DNA from: TMED88 sp964515335
Lineage (GTDB): Bacteria > Myxococcota_A > UBA9160 > UBA4427
Assembly: GCA_964515335.1 (NCBI GenBank)
Contig: CAZETS010000013.1
Coordinates: 19,769 to 83,768 of the forward strand
Length of the DNA: 64,000 nucleotides
Reading direction: 5' to 3'
How positions within the stretch are numbered: position 1 is the first letter of the stretch; each line of letters begins with the position of its first letter. Position numbers and translations under genes: made by a program. The notes under the pieces are model-generated. The model saw only the letters and a program-made list of their open reading frames with translations, did not search any database and was not told where the DNA came from. Of this stretch, positions 24,890 to 33,159 are shown piece after piece.

Positions 24890-25576
24890 ATGGGGCACCG
24901 GATCGACAAGCAGCGTCGTCAGCGCGCCGAGATCATCGCGAACACGATCGCATTGTCGCGGGAAGTCGGGCCGGAGGCCGTCCGGGTGCGCGACGTCGTC
25001 GCGCGCTCCAACATCAGCGACGCGACTTTCTTCAACTATTTCGCGGGCAAGGACGCCGTCCTCCGCGAGTGGCTGGAAGACCTGGTCGACGAGACCCTAC
25101 GCGCTGCCGGTTCCAGCGGCGCCGAGCCCGGCGCGCAGCGACGAGGGCTGCGAAGAGCGCTCCGCGCGCTCGCCGCCGACCTGGCCGTCCACGCCGCCGC
25201 AGACACCAGGACCTTCGCGTACGCGCTCGATGCGGCCCGTTTCGTGGCGCTCGCCGACGAGTCGGAAACCCTCGCCCGCGGCCGCCCCAGGCGCGCGAAC
25301 TCCGCGCTCGAGCTGGTCGAGGACGCACGGGCGCGGGGCGAGATTCGCGCGGACGTGCCCGCGTACGAGGTCGCCGGGATGCTGCGCGCCGTGGTCCTGG
25401 CGGCCCTCGCCAACGGGCTGCGCGGCTCGCCGCTGCCCGCCCGTGAGCTGGCCGCGCGCGTGAGGGCCGCCGCCGACGTGCTGCTCGACGGCCTGCGCAA
25501 GCGCAACGAGCGCGTGCGGGCCCCCGGCCGTGCGGCCCGGGCGCCGGCGCCGGCTACCGGGCCTGCTGGTAGCTGA
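24890..25576 (+). CDS. TetR-family transcriptional regulator
   Basis: The 228-residue protein has a TetR N-terminal helix-turn-helix (EAVRVRDVVARSNISDATFFNYFAGKDAVLREWL, about residues 25-58) and a variable helical ligand domain. The C-terminal 20 residues are proline/alanine-rich and probably disordered. TetR regulators commonly repress a divergent neighbour; here that is the sulfotransferase gene. The ligand is unknown. The last 23 bases overlap, tail to tail, with the lipoprotein gene on the other strand. Confidence 0.88.
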   Translation: MGHRIDKQRRQRAEIIANTIALSREVGPEAVRVRDVVARSNISDATFFNYFAGKDAVLREWLEDLVDETLRAAGSSGAEPGAQRRGLRRALRALAADLAVHAAADTRTFAYALDAARFVALADESETLARGRPRRANSALELVEDARARGEIRADVPAYEVAGMLRAVVLAALANGLRGSPLPARELAARVRAAADVLLDGLRKRNERVRAPGRAARAPAPATGPAGS

Positions 25577-26225
25577 ACGCCTCCACGGCCAGCACCTCGC
25601 CGTCGGGCGCGACGACCGACACCGACCAGTCGCCCACCTGCTCGGGCTGCAGCCGCTTGCTCGACCACACCCGCCAGCGCTCGCCGCGCACCTCGAAGGG
25701 CACTTCGGCGGTCACCTCTCCCATGTACTCCCAGCGGTGGATCACGGTCGCTCCGCCGAGGTCGCGCAGGTCGGAGTAGAAGAGGATCTCGCGCACATCG
25801 TTGCCGAGGAACGTCACGGCGTCGACCGGCTCGTGGTTCTCGACGCCGGTCGTGAACTGCACGAGCGCCACGTGCGGGACGCGGCCGTCGGCGGGGGCGA
25901 GCGCCGGCGGGCTCGTCGCGGGGGGCGGCTCGTCCGCTGCGGGGCTCGGCGGCGCGGGGGCGTCCGTGCTCTGTGGCAGCGCTGCGTCGTCGGGCGCCGG
26001 CTCGCTCGTCGTGCCGACCTCGGCGGGTGGCGCCGGCTCGCTCGTTGTGCGGACCTCGACGGGTGGCGTCGGCTCGACTTCGGGGGGCGGCGCCTGCGCG
26101 GTGGCTGCCTGATCGGCCGGCCCGGGCGCGGCCGCGGTGGTTTCGCCGTCGCTCGCGCAGCCGGATCCGATCCACAGAGCGGCTGCGGCGACCGCCAGCC
26201 GCCGCCAGCCCGATGCCAGGCGCAT
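25554..26225 (-). CDS. DUF2914 lipoprotein
   Basis: The 223-residue product begins with a basic n-region, a hydrophobic core LAVAAAALWIG and GSGC, a lipobox. Residues about 22-120 are a proline/alanine/threonine/glutamate-rich spacer with a 12-residue unit repeated twice (PP-EV-TTSEPA). The C-terminal 100 residues match DUF2914 (VQFTTGVENHEPVD, HRWEYMGEVTAEVPFEV, WRVWSSKRL). The layout suggests a domain held away from the membrane on a flexible stalk. The start at 26225 has GAGGAG upstream. Function of the domain is unknown. Confidence 0.85.
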   Translation of the reverse strand: MRLASGWRRLAVAAAALWIGSGCASDGETTAAAPGPADQAATAQAPPPEVEPTPPVEVRTTSEPAPPAEVGTTSEPAPDDAALPQSTDAPAPPSPAADEPPPATSPPALAPADGRVPHVALVQFTTGVENHEPVDAVTFLGNDVREILFYSDLRDLGGATVIHRWEYMGEVTAEVPFEVRGERWRVWSSKRLQPEQVGDWSVSVVAPDGEVLAVEAFSYQQAR

Positions 26226-26328
26226 TTGCTGTCTCCTCGATTTCGCGTTCGGCGTGATGCGAGCGCCAGTATGCGGGAGCCGCCGCCGGCGCGCTGCCGC
26301 GTCGCGCGCGCGGCTACACTCGCCGCCC

Positions 26329-26937
26329 ATGGAGATGATCCTCGTCCGTCACGGTCTGCCCGTCCGCCGCGTCTCCGAGGACGGCACGCCCGCCGACCCG
26401 CCGCTCTCGGAGACGGGCCGCGCCCAGGCCGAGGCGGCAGCGGACTGGCTCGCCAGAGAGCCGATCGATCGCATCTACGCCAGTCCCCTGCGCCGGGCCC
26501 GCGAAACCGCCGAGCCCCTCGCCAAGCGGCTCGGCCTCGAGATCGAGCTCGATCCGCGCATCGCCGAGTACGACCGCGACTCGGACACCTACGTGCCCCT
26601 CGAAGAGCTTCGCGAGCTCGACTACGAGGCCTGGCGCGACTTCATGAGCCGCGGCTATCCCGAGGGCATGGACCTCGAGGACTTCCGCCACGGGGTCGTC
26701 ACGGCCTGCGACGAGATCATTCGCACGAACGGCGGCCGGCGTGTCGTGGTGGTGTGTCACGGGGGTGTGATCAACACCTGGGCTTCCCACGTCGTCGGGC
26801 TCGGCTTCAAGCTCTTCTTCAATCCGGGCTACACGTCGATCAACCGCTTCCTCGGATCGAGCGACGGCGTGCGCAGCGTCGGCAGCCTCAACGAGGTGCC
26901 GCATCTGCGGTCCGTCCGGCCCGATGCGCCCGCATGA
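26329..26937 (+). CDS. Histidine phosphatase superfamily (phosphoglycerate-mutase-like) protein
   Basis: The 202-residue protein has the catalytic LVRHG (His at residue 8), a second arginine in ASPLRRARETAEPL and the later VVCHGGVIN histidine, the complete active site of the branch. It forms a phosphohistidine and removes phosphate from an unknown small molecule. ATG at 26329 opens directly into the first strand. It is eight bases from the LOG gene start, so the two are probably one operon. Confidence 0.9.
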   Translation: MEMILVRHGLPVRRVSEDGTPADPPLSETGRAQAEAAADWLAREPIDRIYASPLRRARETAEPLAKRLGLEIELDPRIAEYDRDSDTYVPLEELRELDYEAWRDFMSRGYPEGMDLEDFRHGVVTACDEIIRTNGGRRVVVVCHGGVINTWASHVVGLGFKLFFNPGYTSINRFLGSSDGVRSVGSLNEVPHLRSVRPDAPA

Positions 26938-26944
26938 GGGCGCG

Positions 26945-27526
26945 ATGAAGCGGGTCTGCGTCTTCCTGGGATCGAGCCACGGCAGCCGCCCCGAGTACGC
27001 CGATGCGGCCCGCGAGCTCGGCGCCGAGCTCGCGAAGCGCGGCCTCGAGCTCGTCTACGGCGGCGGGGACGTCGGGCTGATGGGTGTACTCGCTGACGCC
27101 GTGCTCGAGGCGCGCGGGCACGTGATCGGCGTGATCCCCGAGGCGCTCGTCGCCCGGGAGGTCGTCCACCGCGGGCTGCCCGATCTGCGCGTCGTGCGCT
27201 CGATGCACGAGCGCAAGGCGACGATGGCCGATCTCGCCGATGCGTTCGTGACACTGCCGGGTGGTCTCGGCACCTTCGAGGAGTGCTTCGAGATCCTCAC
27301 CTGGGCACAGCTCGGCATGCACCGGAAGCCCTGCGGCCTGCTGGACGTCGGCGGCTACTTCCGGGCCCTGCAGGCGATGCTCGGGCATGCGGCCGAGGAG
27401 GGCTTCCTGCGCGCCGAGCACCTCGAGCTGCTCGCGGTGGCGGACACGCCCGCGGCGCTGCTCGACGCCTTCGCGTCGCACCGCCCGCCCGACACCGAGA
27501 AGTGGCTCGACCGCGACACGGTCTGA
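26945..27526 (+). CDS. LOG-family nucleotide phosphoribohydrolase
   Basis: The 193-residue protein has the LOG signature PGGLGTFEE plus VYGGGDVGLMG near the N-terminus and the conserved arginine in SMHERKATM. These proteins remove ribose 5'-phosphate from (modified) AMP; in plants and some bacteria they release cytokinins, elsewhere they act on nucleotides. ATG at 26945 fits the family start. It is co-transcribed with the histidine phosphatase just upstream; together they may salvage or detoxify nucleotides. Confidence 0.93.
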   Translation: MKRVCVFLGSSHGSRPEYADAARELGAELAKRGLELVYGGGDVGLMGVLADAVLEARGHVIGVIPEALVAREVVHRGLPDLRVVRSMHERKATMADLADAFVTLPGGLGTFEECFEILTWAQLGMHRKPCGLLDVGGYFRALQAMLGHAAEEGFLRAEHLELLAVADTPAALLDAFASHRPPDTEKWLDRDTV

Positions 27527-27582
27527 TCGCGCCTCGCCCGGATCGGTCGTCCCCCACGGCGACGCGCAGCAAGCCCGCAGCG

Positions 27583-27647
27583 CCGGACGGAAGTCCGGTT
27601 CGGCCGGGCCGGGCGCGGCGGCCGGTTCAAGCCCTGCGCCGAACCGG
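27583..27647 (+). other. Two adjacent hairpins in the leader of the cyclic-nucleotide-binding gene
   Basis: CCGGAC-GGAA-GTCCGG at 27583-27598 is a 6-bp stem with a GNRA loop. CCGGTTC at 27622-27628 pairs with GAACCGG at 27641-27647 across a 12-base loop. They sit between the LOG stop and the next gene and could be a terminator pair or an RNA leader; no riboswitch consensus is recognised. Confidence 0.4.
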
Positions 27648-27661
27648 GCGAAGAGCAGGGC

Positions 27662-28969
27662 GTGGTGCTTCCTCGACATCAGGCCCTACGCCGGAAAGCG
27701 TCGCTCGCGATGCGCGGCGGCGACTACCTGGCGGCGCTGCGCATCTACGAAGAGCTCGAGGGGCTCGAGCCCGCCGACCCGACGTGGCCCGAGCGACGCG
27801 CGGGCGCGTATCACGAGCTCGGGCGCCGCGAGGAGGAGCTCGCCTGCCTGCGGCGGAGCCTCGAGCTGCTGATCGATCAGGGGCAGGTGCTGGCCGCCAT
27901 TGCGACCTGCAAGCTGGTCCTCGAGATCGCGCCCGACGACCCCGCCACCCTCGACCGTCTGCACCTGCTCTACGCCGAGCCCGTCGTCGCGGCGCAAGCG
28001 GGCGGCGCCGAGCCGCCGTGCGCGGACGCGGGCGTGGCCGTGCCGAGTGACAGCGATGCCCCGCTCGCCGCGCTCGAGCTGACCGAGGTGATCCCCGAGT
28101 CGCGGGCGGTGCGGCTCGGCGAGGGCGACGGCGCCGGCATCGCCGAGATCCCCCTCGAAGGGGGCGGTGAGCCGAGCGCGCTCGACGAGCTGTGCCGCAC
28201 GCCGCTCTTCGGCTCGCTCGACGTCACGACCCTGCACCGGCTCGTCTCGCAGGTGCAGGTGATCCGGCTCCCCGCCGGCGCGACACTCTTTCGCGAAGGC
28301 GACCGGGCCAACACGCTCTACGTCGTCGTCGACGGCGCCGTCGTGCCGGTCGCCGAGGGGCCGCCGCGCACCCGGATGGCCGTGCTCGAGAAAGGCGCGT
28401 TCTTCGGCGAGATCGGTCTCGTCACCAACCAGCCGCGCAACGCCAGCATCGAGGCGTTGGTCGACACGCGCCTGCTCGCGATCGAGCGCAAGGTGATGTG
28501 GTCGCTGATCCGCGAGCGCGGCGAAGTCTCGAAGACGCTGCTGCGCTTCCTGCGCGAGCGGCTGATCGACCGCACGCTGCGCACGCATCCGTTCTTTGCG
28601 CCCTTTCCCCGAGCCGACCTCGACGCGCTGGCGGGTCGCTTCCGTTTTCTCGAGATACGGGACGGTGCGGCGGTGGTCGAGCAGGGGCTGGCGAGCGACG
28701 GGCTGTTCGTGCTGCTCGCCGGCTCGCTGGTGGTGGTCGACGCCGAGCACGAAAAGCACCTCGGCCGGCTAGAGCCCGGCGACGTATTCGGCGGGATCCC
28801 GATCATCCGCGACGCCGCCGCGGCCGCGAGCGTCTCCGCGCTGGGCAAGTGCTGGGTGCTGGCCCTCGAGGCGGACTGTCTGCGCGGCATCCTCGCGGGA
28901 CGGCCGGGTCCGAAGGACGACCTGATCGCGCGGCTGGACGCTGCCGGCGACGGCGGCCCGGTCGTCTGA
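27662..28969 (+). CDS. TPR protein with two cyclic-nucleotide-binding domains
   Basis: The 435-residue protein starts with TPR-like helices (about 5-105), then an acidic linker, then a cyclic-nucleotide-binding (CNB) domain at about 178-300 with the phosphate-cassette-like FFGEIGLVTNQPRNASI, and a second CNB domain at about 310-425 whose cassette is degenerate (VFGGIPIIRDAAAAASV). No output enzyme or HTH is present, so it may be an adaptor that changes partner binding on sensing cAMP, cGMP or a related ligand. GTG at 27662 is chosen because the first TPR helix already needs the residues before the internal ATG at 27710. Start certainty is moderate. Confidence 0.82.
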   Translation: MVLPRHQALRRKASLAMRGGDYLAALRIYEELEGLEPADPTWPERRAGAYHELGRREEELACLRRSLELLIDQGQVLAAIATCKLVLEIAPDDPATLDRLHLLYAEPVVAAQAGGAEPPCADAGVAVPSDSDAPLAALELTEVIPESRAVRLGEGDGAGIAEIPLEGGGEPSALDELCRTPLFGSLDVTTLHRLVSQVQVIRLPAGATLFREGDRANTLYVVVDGAVVPVAEGPPRTRMAVLEKGAFFGEIGLVTNQPRNASIEALVDTRLLAIERKVMWSLIRERGEVSKTLLRFLRERLIDRTLRTHPFFAPFPRADLDALAGRFRFLEIRDGAAVVEQGLASDGLFVLLAGSLVVVDAEHEKHLGRLEPGDVFGGIPIIRDAAAAASVSALGKCWVLALEADCLRGILAGRPGPKDDLIARLDAAGDGGPVV

Positions 28970-29035
28970 CCCGGCCGCGCTAGACTCGCTCGCGCGCCGC
29001 GCGGGCTCGACGTCGCGCGGCGGGGAGAGCCGGTC

Positions 29036-29857
29036 GTGCTGCAGGCAGCGGGCAACGGCGGGAAACGCAGTGGGCGCAGTGCGCGCAACGGGCGCAACGG
29101 TCTTGGCTGCGTGCTGGCGCTGGTAACGATGCTGGCACTCGGGCCGAGCGCCACCGGCTGTCGTTACCCGGGCCCCGGCTGGACGCCCGACGTCTCCGGG
29201 TTCGAGGGCGTGGCGGGGGACCAGAGGAGGCAGGCCCTCTACCCCGTCCGTTACTCGGGCTTCGCCCGCGCCTGGATCAGGCCCGGCGAGCACTTCGCGG
29301 CGTACCGCACGCTGCTGGTCGCGCCACCGACGATCACGTTCGAGCGTGAGCCGACGCACGAAGACAGCTGGCTGCTCGTCGAAGGCGGCTATCCCAGCCA
29401 GCCCAACTTCGCGCTCTCCGAGCAGCAGCTGCAGGACTTCGGTCGCTATCTCGTCGAGGAGTTTCGCGCCGAGCTCGGGGCGAGCGCGCAGTTCGAGCTG
29501 GTCGACGAGCCCGCCGCCGACACGCTCGTCGTCGTTCCCTCGGTGGTCGATCTCGTGATGTTCGTGCCGCTCGGCGCGCTGCCCGGAGGCGAACAGGTGA
29601 TCACGCGCCGCACCGCGGAGATGACCCTGGTGGTCGACCTCGTCGACGCGCGCAGCCGCGAGGTGATCGCGCGTGTGACCGAGCGCCGCGACGCCGTCGC
29701 GTCGGGCGCATCGGGCGTCGGGCCGTCCTATTCGAGCACGACCTCGGCGAACGCCGCGGCCCTGCGGAGCACCTTCCGCCGCTGGGCGGCGATCCTTCGG
29801 GATCGCCTCGGCGCAACACGCGCGCGCGCGTCGTCTACAGGCTCTTCTCCCAGCTGA
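29036..29857 (+). CDS. DUF3313-like lipoprotein
   Basis: The 273-residue product has a long basic n-region, a hydrophobic run LGCVLALVTMLALG and SATGC, a lipobox at about residue 42. The mature part (FARAWIRPGEHFAAYRTLLVAPP, LVVVPSVVDLVMF, MTLVVDLVDARSREVIARV) fits DUF3313-type envelope lipoproteins of unknown role. Nine-base repeats in the n-region (GGCGCAGTG, CGCGCAACG, GGCGCAACG) give the repeated G-R/R-N residues. GTG at 29036 follows GGGGAGAG. The 3' end overlaps the convergent outer-membrane gene by 23 bases. Confidence 0.7.
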   Translation: MLQAAGNGGKRSGRSARNGRNGLGCVLALVTMLALGPSATGCRYPGPGWTPDVSGFEGVAGDQRRQALYPVRYSGFARAWIRPGEHFAAYRTLLVAPPTITFEREPTHEDSWLLVEGGYPSQPNFALSEQQLQDFGRYLVEEFRAELGASAQFELVDEPAADTLVVVPSVVDLVMFVPLGALPGGEQVITRRTAEMTLVVDLVDARSREVIARVTERRDAVASGASGVGPSYSSTTSANAAALRSTFRRWAAILRDRLGATRARASSTGSSPS

Positions 29858-31415
29858 GAGCGAGCCCGGCGTTGAGCCGTGTCGGGAAGTTGTCGTAGGT
29901 GGTTGTTCCGGTGCGGATCAGCTCGTCGGCGAACGATCCGGCCGCCGAGGCGTCGATGCGGAAGCTGCCGAACCGGAGCCCGAAGCCGCCCGTCATCGCC
30001 CAGTCCTGGTTGACGGTGCCGGACACGTTGTTGTAGCCGCCCACCCGAAGCGCCAGGTCGACGTGCCGGCCGAACGGAATCACGTACTCGGCGCCGAGCG
30101 AGACGAACCGCGATCTCACGTTGCGCAGCGCGATGATCTCGTTCTCGGTCAGGTCGACGTCGAAGGCGAGCGTCAGGTTGCGGACCGGCACGAGCGCCAG
30201 GCCCGCCCGCACCTGCGCGTCGACCGTGAGCGACGTGATCCCGAGCTGGGGCACGAACGAGACTTCGAAATCGGGGCTGTTGACGTTGCGCGCCATCACG
30301 CCGAACTGCATCCAGCTCGTCGGCCGGTACGAGACGCCGATGTCCAGCCCGAAGGCGTGGCTGACTTCGCTGTTGTCGAGGTTGAGGAGGTCGGTCACGA
30401 CGCCGCCGGCACCGGTCGCGTCGTTGTAGGGAAAGAACTTGATGAAGGTGACGCCCAGCATGTACTTCGGCACGACCGACAGCGCGAACTTCTCGTGCAC
30501 GTAGGTGTCGAGGATCCTGCGTGTGGTGCCGGTGGTCTTGCGCAGGAACGGAACCGGCAGCTTGACCGCGTACGAGAACGCGAACTCCTGCACGCTGAGG
30601 CCGGCCGCCAGCGCACCGGTCTCGTTGCCGGCGAGCGCTCCGCTGGCCGCGTCGACGAGGCCGGTGGCGAGCTGCTGGACACGCGGGTCGTTGGTGTCGG
30701 CTCCGGCCTGCTCGAGGAGGAATACGAGGTGGCCGCCCTGGGGCTGGGTGAGGGGCGGGGTGAGGCCGCCCGCCGACGCCAGAGCGACCTGATCGCCCAG
30801 CGCCACGTTCACCGGAGTCACGCAGTCCGCCGGTACCGTGGCGCAAGTCCCGAGCAGGTCGACGGCGATTCCGCCGAGCGCGACATTGGCGATGTCGGTG
30901 TTCGGGAAGACCGTCCCGTCGCTGATCGACAGCGCCGAGAATCCGAAGCTGCCGACGCGCCCCGCGAGGCCCAGAGCCGCGCCGACGTGGACGTTCTCGC
31001 CCCGGGTCCCGTAGGCGGCAAACTGGCTGAGCAGGCTCGCGATGCCGCCGGACTGGGCGTTGGTGAGCGGAACGCCCGGACAGACCGGCGCGCATTCGAA
31101 GACGCTCTGCGCGGTGGTGTCGAGCTGGTCGTAGGCGACCAGCATCTCCGACAGCCGCTGGAGCGCATCGTTCTCGATGCTGCCGTTGGCCGTGATCGGG
31201 AGGTGCACCCCCCAGCCCTTCTGGAAGGCCAGGTTGGCCGGATTCCAGTAGTTGGCAGTGCTGTCGCTCGTGTGAGCGACGCCGGCGCCGCCCATCGCCT
31301 GCTGCCTGGCGCCGACGAAGTTCCAGGGCGAGGCGGCGGCGCTGCTCGAGAGGCCGACGCACGAGAGGACCGCGCAAACGATCGCTCGTGCGGGACGGAG
31401 CCGACGCGTGTTCAT
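29835..31415 (-). CDS. TraF/FadL-like outer-membrane beta-barrel protein
   Basis: The 526-residue product has a Sec signal peptide (cleavage after AAAS near residue 29) and mature start PWNFVGARQQAMGGAGVAHT followed by YWNPANLAF. That opening is shared by FadL-type barrels and by the plasmid TraF_2 group. Alternating strands continue to a C-terminal LNAGLALSWEKSL. It probably forms an outer-membrane channel for hydrophobic molecules; a conjugation role is not supported by any neighbour. ATG at 31415 has GGAGGA upstream. Confidence 0.72.
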   Translation of the reverse strand: MNTRRLRPARAIVCAVLSCVGLSSSAAASPWNFVGARQQAMGGAGVAHTSDSTANYWNPANLAFQKGWGVHLPITANGSIENDALQRLSEMLVAYDQLDTTAQSVFECAPVCPGVPLTNAQSGGIASLLSQFAAYGTRGENVHVGAALGLAGRVGSFGFSALSISDGTVFPNTDIANVALGGIAVDLLGTCATVPADCVTPVNVALGDQVALASAGGLTPPLTQPQGGHLVFLLEQAGADTNDPRVQQLATGLVDAASGALAGNETGALAAGLSVQEFAFSYAVKLPVPFLRKTTGTTRRILDTYVHEKFALSVVPKYMLGVTFIKFFPYNDATGAGGVVTDLLNLDNSEVSHAFGLDIGVSYRPTSWMQFGVMARNVNSPDFEVSFVPQLGITSLTVDAQVRAGLALVPVRNLTLAFDVDLTENEIIALRNVRSRFVSLGAEYVIPFGRHVDLALRVGGYNNVSGTVNQDWAMTGGFGLRFGSFRIDASAAGSFADELIRTGTTTYDNFPTRLNAGLALSWEKSL

Positions 31416-31444
31416 GCGGTCCTCCCTGGCGAGCCGGTCGGGGC

Positions 31445-31463
31445 TCGATACGAAATCTATCGA
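31445..31463. repeat. Inverted repeat upstream of outer-membrane gene
   Basis: TCGATA, seven bases, TATCGA is a perfect 6-bp inverted repeat, flanked by GGG and CCC that extend the stem with one bulge. It lies 30 bases before the ATG of the outer-membrane gene and after the M48 gene, so it may be an operator or a terminator without U-run. Confidence 0.4.
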
Positions 31464-31522
31464 CCCTTCGGCTCCAGCGCTTGAAGGGGGACGGAATATT
31501 CGTGGCCGGGACGTGACGCCCG

Positions 31523-33010
31523 TCACCCGCGAGCTTCGCCCTCGGGCGGCGCCGGTCTGCGGGGCGGCTGGGGGACGTACGCCTCGGCGAGCCCGATCTT
31601 CACGAGCCGGCCCTCCTCGAGGCGCGAGTTGATGAAGAGATCGTTCAGGACCGCCGTGGTGCCGAGGGGCAGGGCGTTTCCCGTACGAATACTGAGCATC
31701 TCGAGGGTCTCGCCCGGCTGCGCCCGGACGACGTGTAGACGGGTGATCTCGAAGGACGCCTTCTCCTCGTCGGTGAGCGGGCGGAAGCTTCGCACCACGG
31801 CGCGCCCGCGTCCCTCGAACTTCCGCACGTCCGCGGCCCGGGCGACCATGTCGATGCGGTAAACGAAGCCGCGGTAGGCGAGGAAGGTGACGAGCGCACC
31901 GCTCTTGACGGCGCCCGCCTCCACCTCGAGCCGATAGGCGGGGTGGTCGCCGACCACGATCGGCTGCTCGCGCTTCACCTTGCCCCGGGCCTGTCGCAGC
32001 TCTCCCTGGATGAACTGCCGGGCGGCCGCCTGCGGGTCGTCGCCCGGACCCGAGAGGCGCAGCGCGACGAAGGCCTTGCCGCTCGGCTCGACCGCGCCCA
32101 CGGCGTCGCGCGTGTTCACCAGCTGCCAGCCGTCGGGGAAGCGCAGGCTGAAGTCCATGTCGCGGTGCAGGAATCGTTCGCCCTCGAAGATTCCCTCCTT
32201 CGGGTCGTGGCCGATCACGATGCCCTCGAGCCGGCTCAGGTAGTCGGCCTGCGACCCCGCGATGCCCTTGCGTCTGTTCCACTGGATGCTCTGCGCACGG
32301 TTTGCCGAGGTGGCGGCGCGCTCGGGCGTGGGCGGGTGGCTGTCGAAGAAGCCGGGCAGGCGCGAGATGCCCATCATGTTGCGCTCCATCGCGCTCATGT
32401 CCTGGAGGAAGCGCGCCATGCCCATCGGGTCCCAGCCGGCGCGCGCCGCGAGGATCTGTCCGCCGCGGTCGGCGTCCCGTTCCTGGTCGCGGCTGTAGGC
32501 GGCGAGCTGACCGGCGCGCATGTAGCCGATGGAGAGCGGGTTGAGGCGCCGGCCGTACTCCTGGCGGCCCGCCGTGTGTCGCTCGGCGGCGTGGGTGATC
32601 TCGTGGCCGATCACACCGGCGAGCTCGTCCTCGGAGTTGGCCAGCGCCAGCAGTCCGCGCGACACGTAGATGTAGCCGCCGGGCAGGGCGAACGCGTTCG
32701 GCTCGGCCTGATCGACGATGTGGAAGCTGTACTCGAACGGCCGACGCGGCGCGAAAGGCACCATGCGCTGGCCGATCGCCGTCACGTACTCGACCAGGGC
32801 CGGGTCGTCGACGATGCCCATCTGGGCCGCCATGTCGGCGGCGGCCTGCTCGCCGAGGCGGGCGTCGGCGAAGTCGGTGTCGAGCAGGACCTGCTTGCCC
32901 TTCTTGTTGGCCCCGCCGCCCCCGCAGCCGAGCAGCATCGAAAGGGCGAGGGCCAGCGCCAGGGCGCGCCAGGCGGTGAAGCGCAGAACGGCGGGTACGG
33001 CGGTCGTCAT
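31523..33010 (-). CDS. M48-family metalloprotease lipoprotein
   Basis: The 495-residue product has a signal with lipobox LLGC. The protease domain contains the zinc motif HEITHAAERH (about residues 133-142) and the downstream third-ligand region RDQERDADRGG. EPNAFALPGGYIYVSRGLL is the M48 (BepA/LoiP-like) signature. The 220 residues after the protease domain include a segment ending ALPLGTTAVLNDL and LVKIGLAEAYV that resembles a LysM-like module. Envelope quality-control proteolysis is the likely role. A close paralogue lies at 37403. Confidence 0.9.
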   Translation of the reverse strand: MTTAVPAVLRFTAWRALALALALSMLLGCGGGGANKKGKQVLLDTDFADARLGEQAAADMAAQMGIVDDPALVEYVTAIGQRMVPFAPRRPFEYSFHIVDQAEPNAFALPGGYIYVSRGLLALANSEDELAGVIGHEITHAAERHTAGRQEYGRRLNPLSIGYMRAGQLAAYSRDQERDADRGGQILAARAGWDPMGMARFLQDMSAMERNMMGISRLPGFFDSHPPTPERAATSANRAQSIQWNRRKGIAGSQADYLSRLEGIVIGHDPKEGIFEGERFLHRDMDFSLRFPDGWQLVNTRDAVGAVEPSGKAFVALRLSGPGDDPQAAARQFIQGELRQARGKVKREQPIVVGDHPAYRLEVEAGAVKSGALVTFLAYRGFVYRIDMVARAADVRKFEGRGRAVVRSFRPLTDEEKASFEITRLHVVRAQPGETLEMLSIRTGNALPLGTTAVLNDLFINSRLEEGRLVKIGLAEAYVPQPPRRPAPPEGEARG

Positions 33011-33159
33011 GCGAGCCCGACCGTACCACGTCCGGCCCGCGACCGGCCGCCGCGGCGGCGATTCGCGGCCGATGGGCCGGCGATCGTCGGCGTTATACTC
33101 GGCCGACGCGCCCGGCACCGAATGCGCTCGTGTCGGCTCGAGACGGAAGGCAGTGAGTC

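Noticed and set aside
29835..31415. Conjugation (TraF) gene implying a plasmid or integrative element
   Set aside because: Only the beta-barrel-like family resemblance is present; no other tra gene, relaxase or integrase is in the window.
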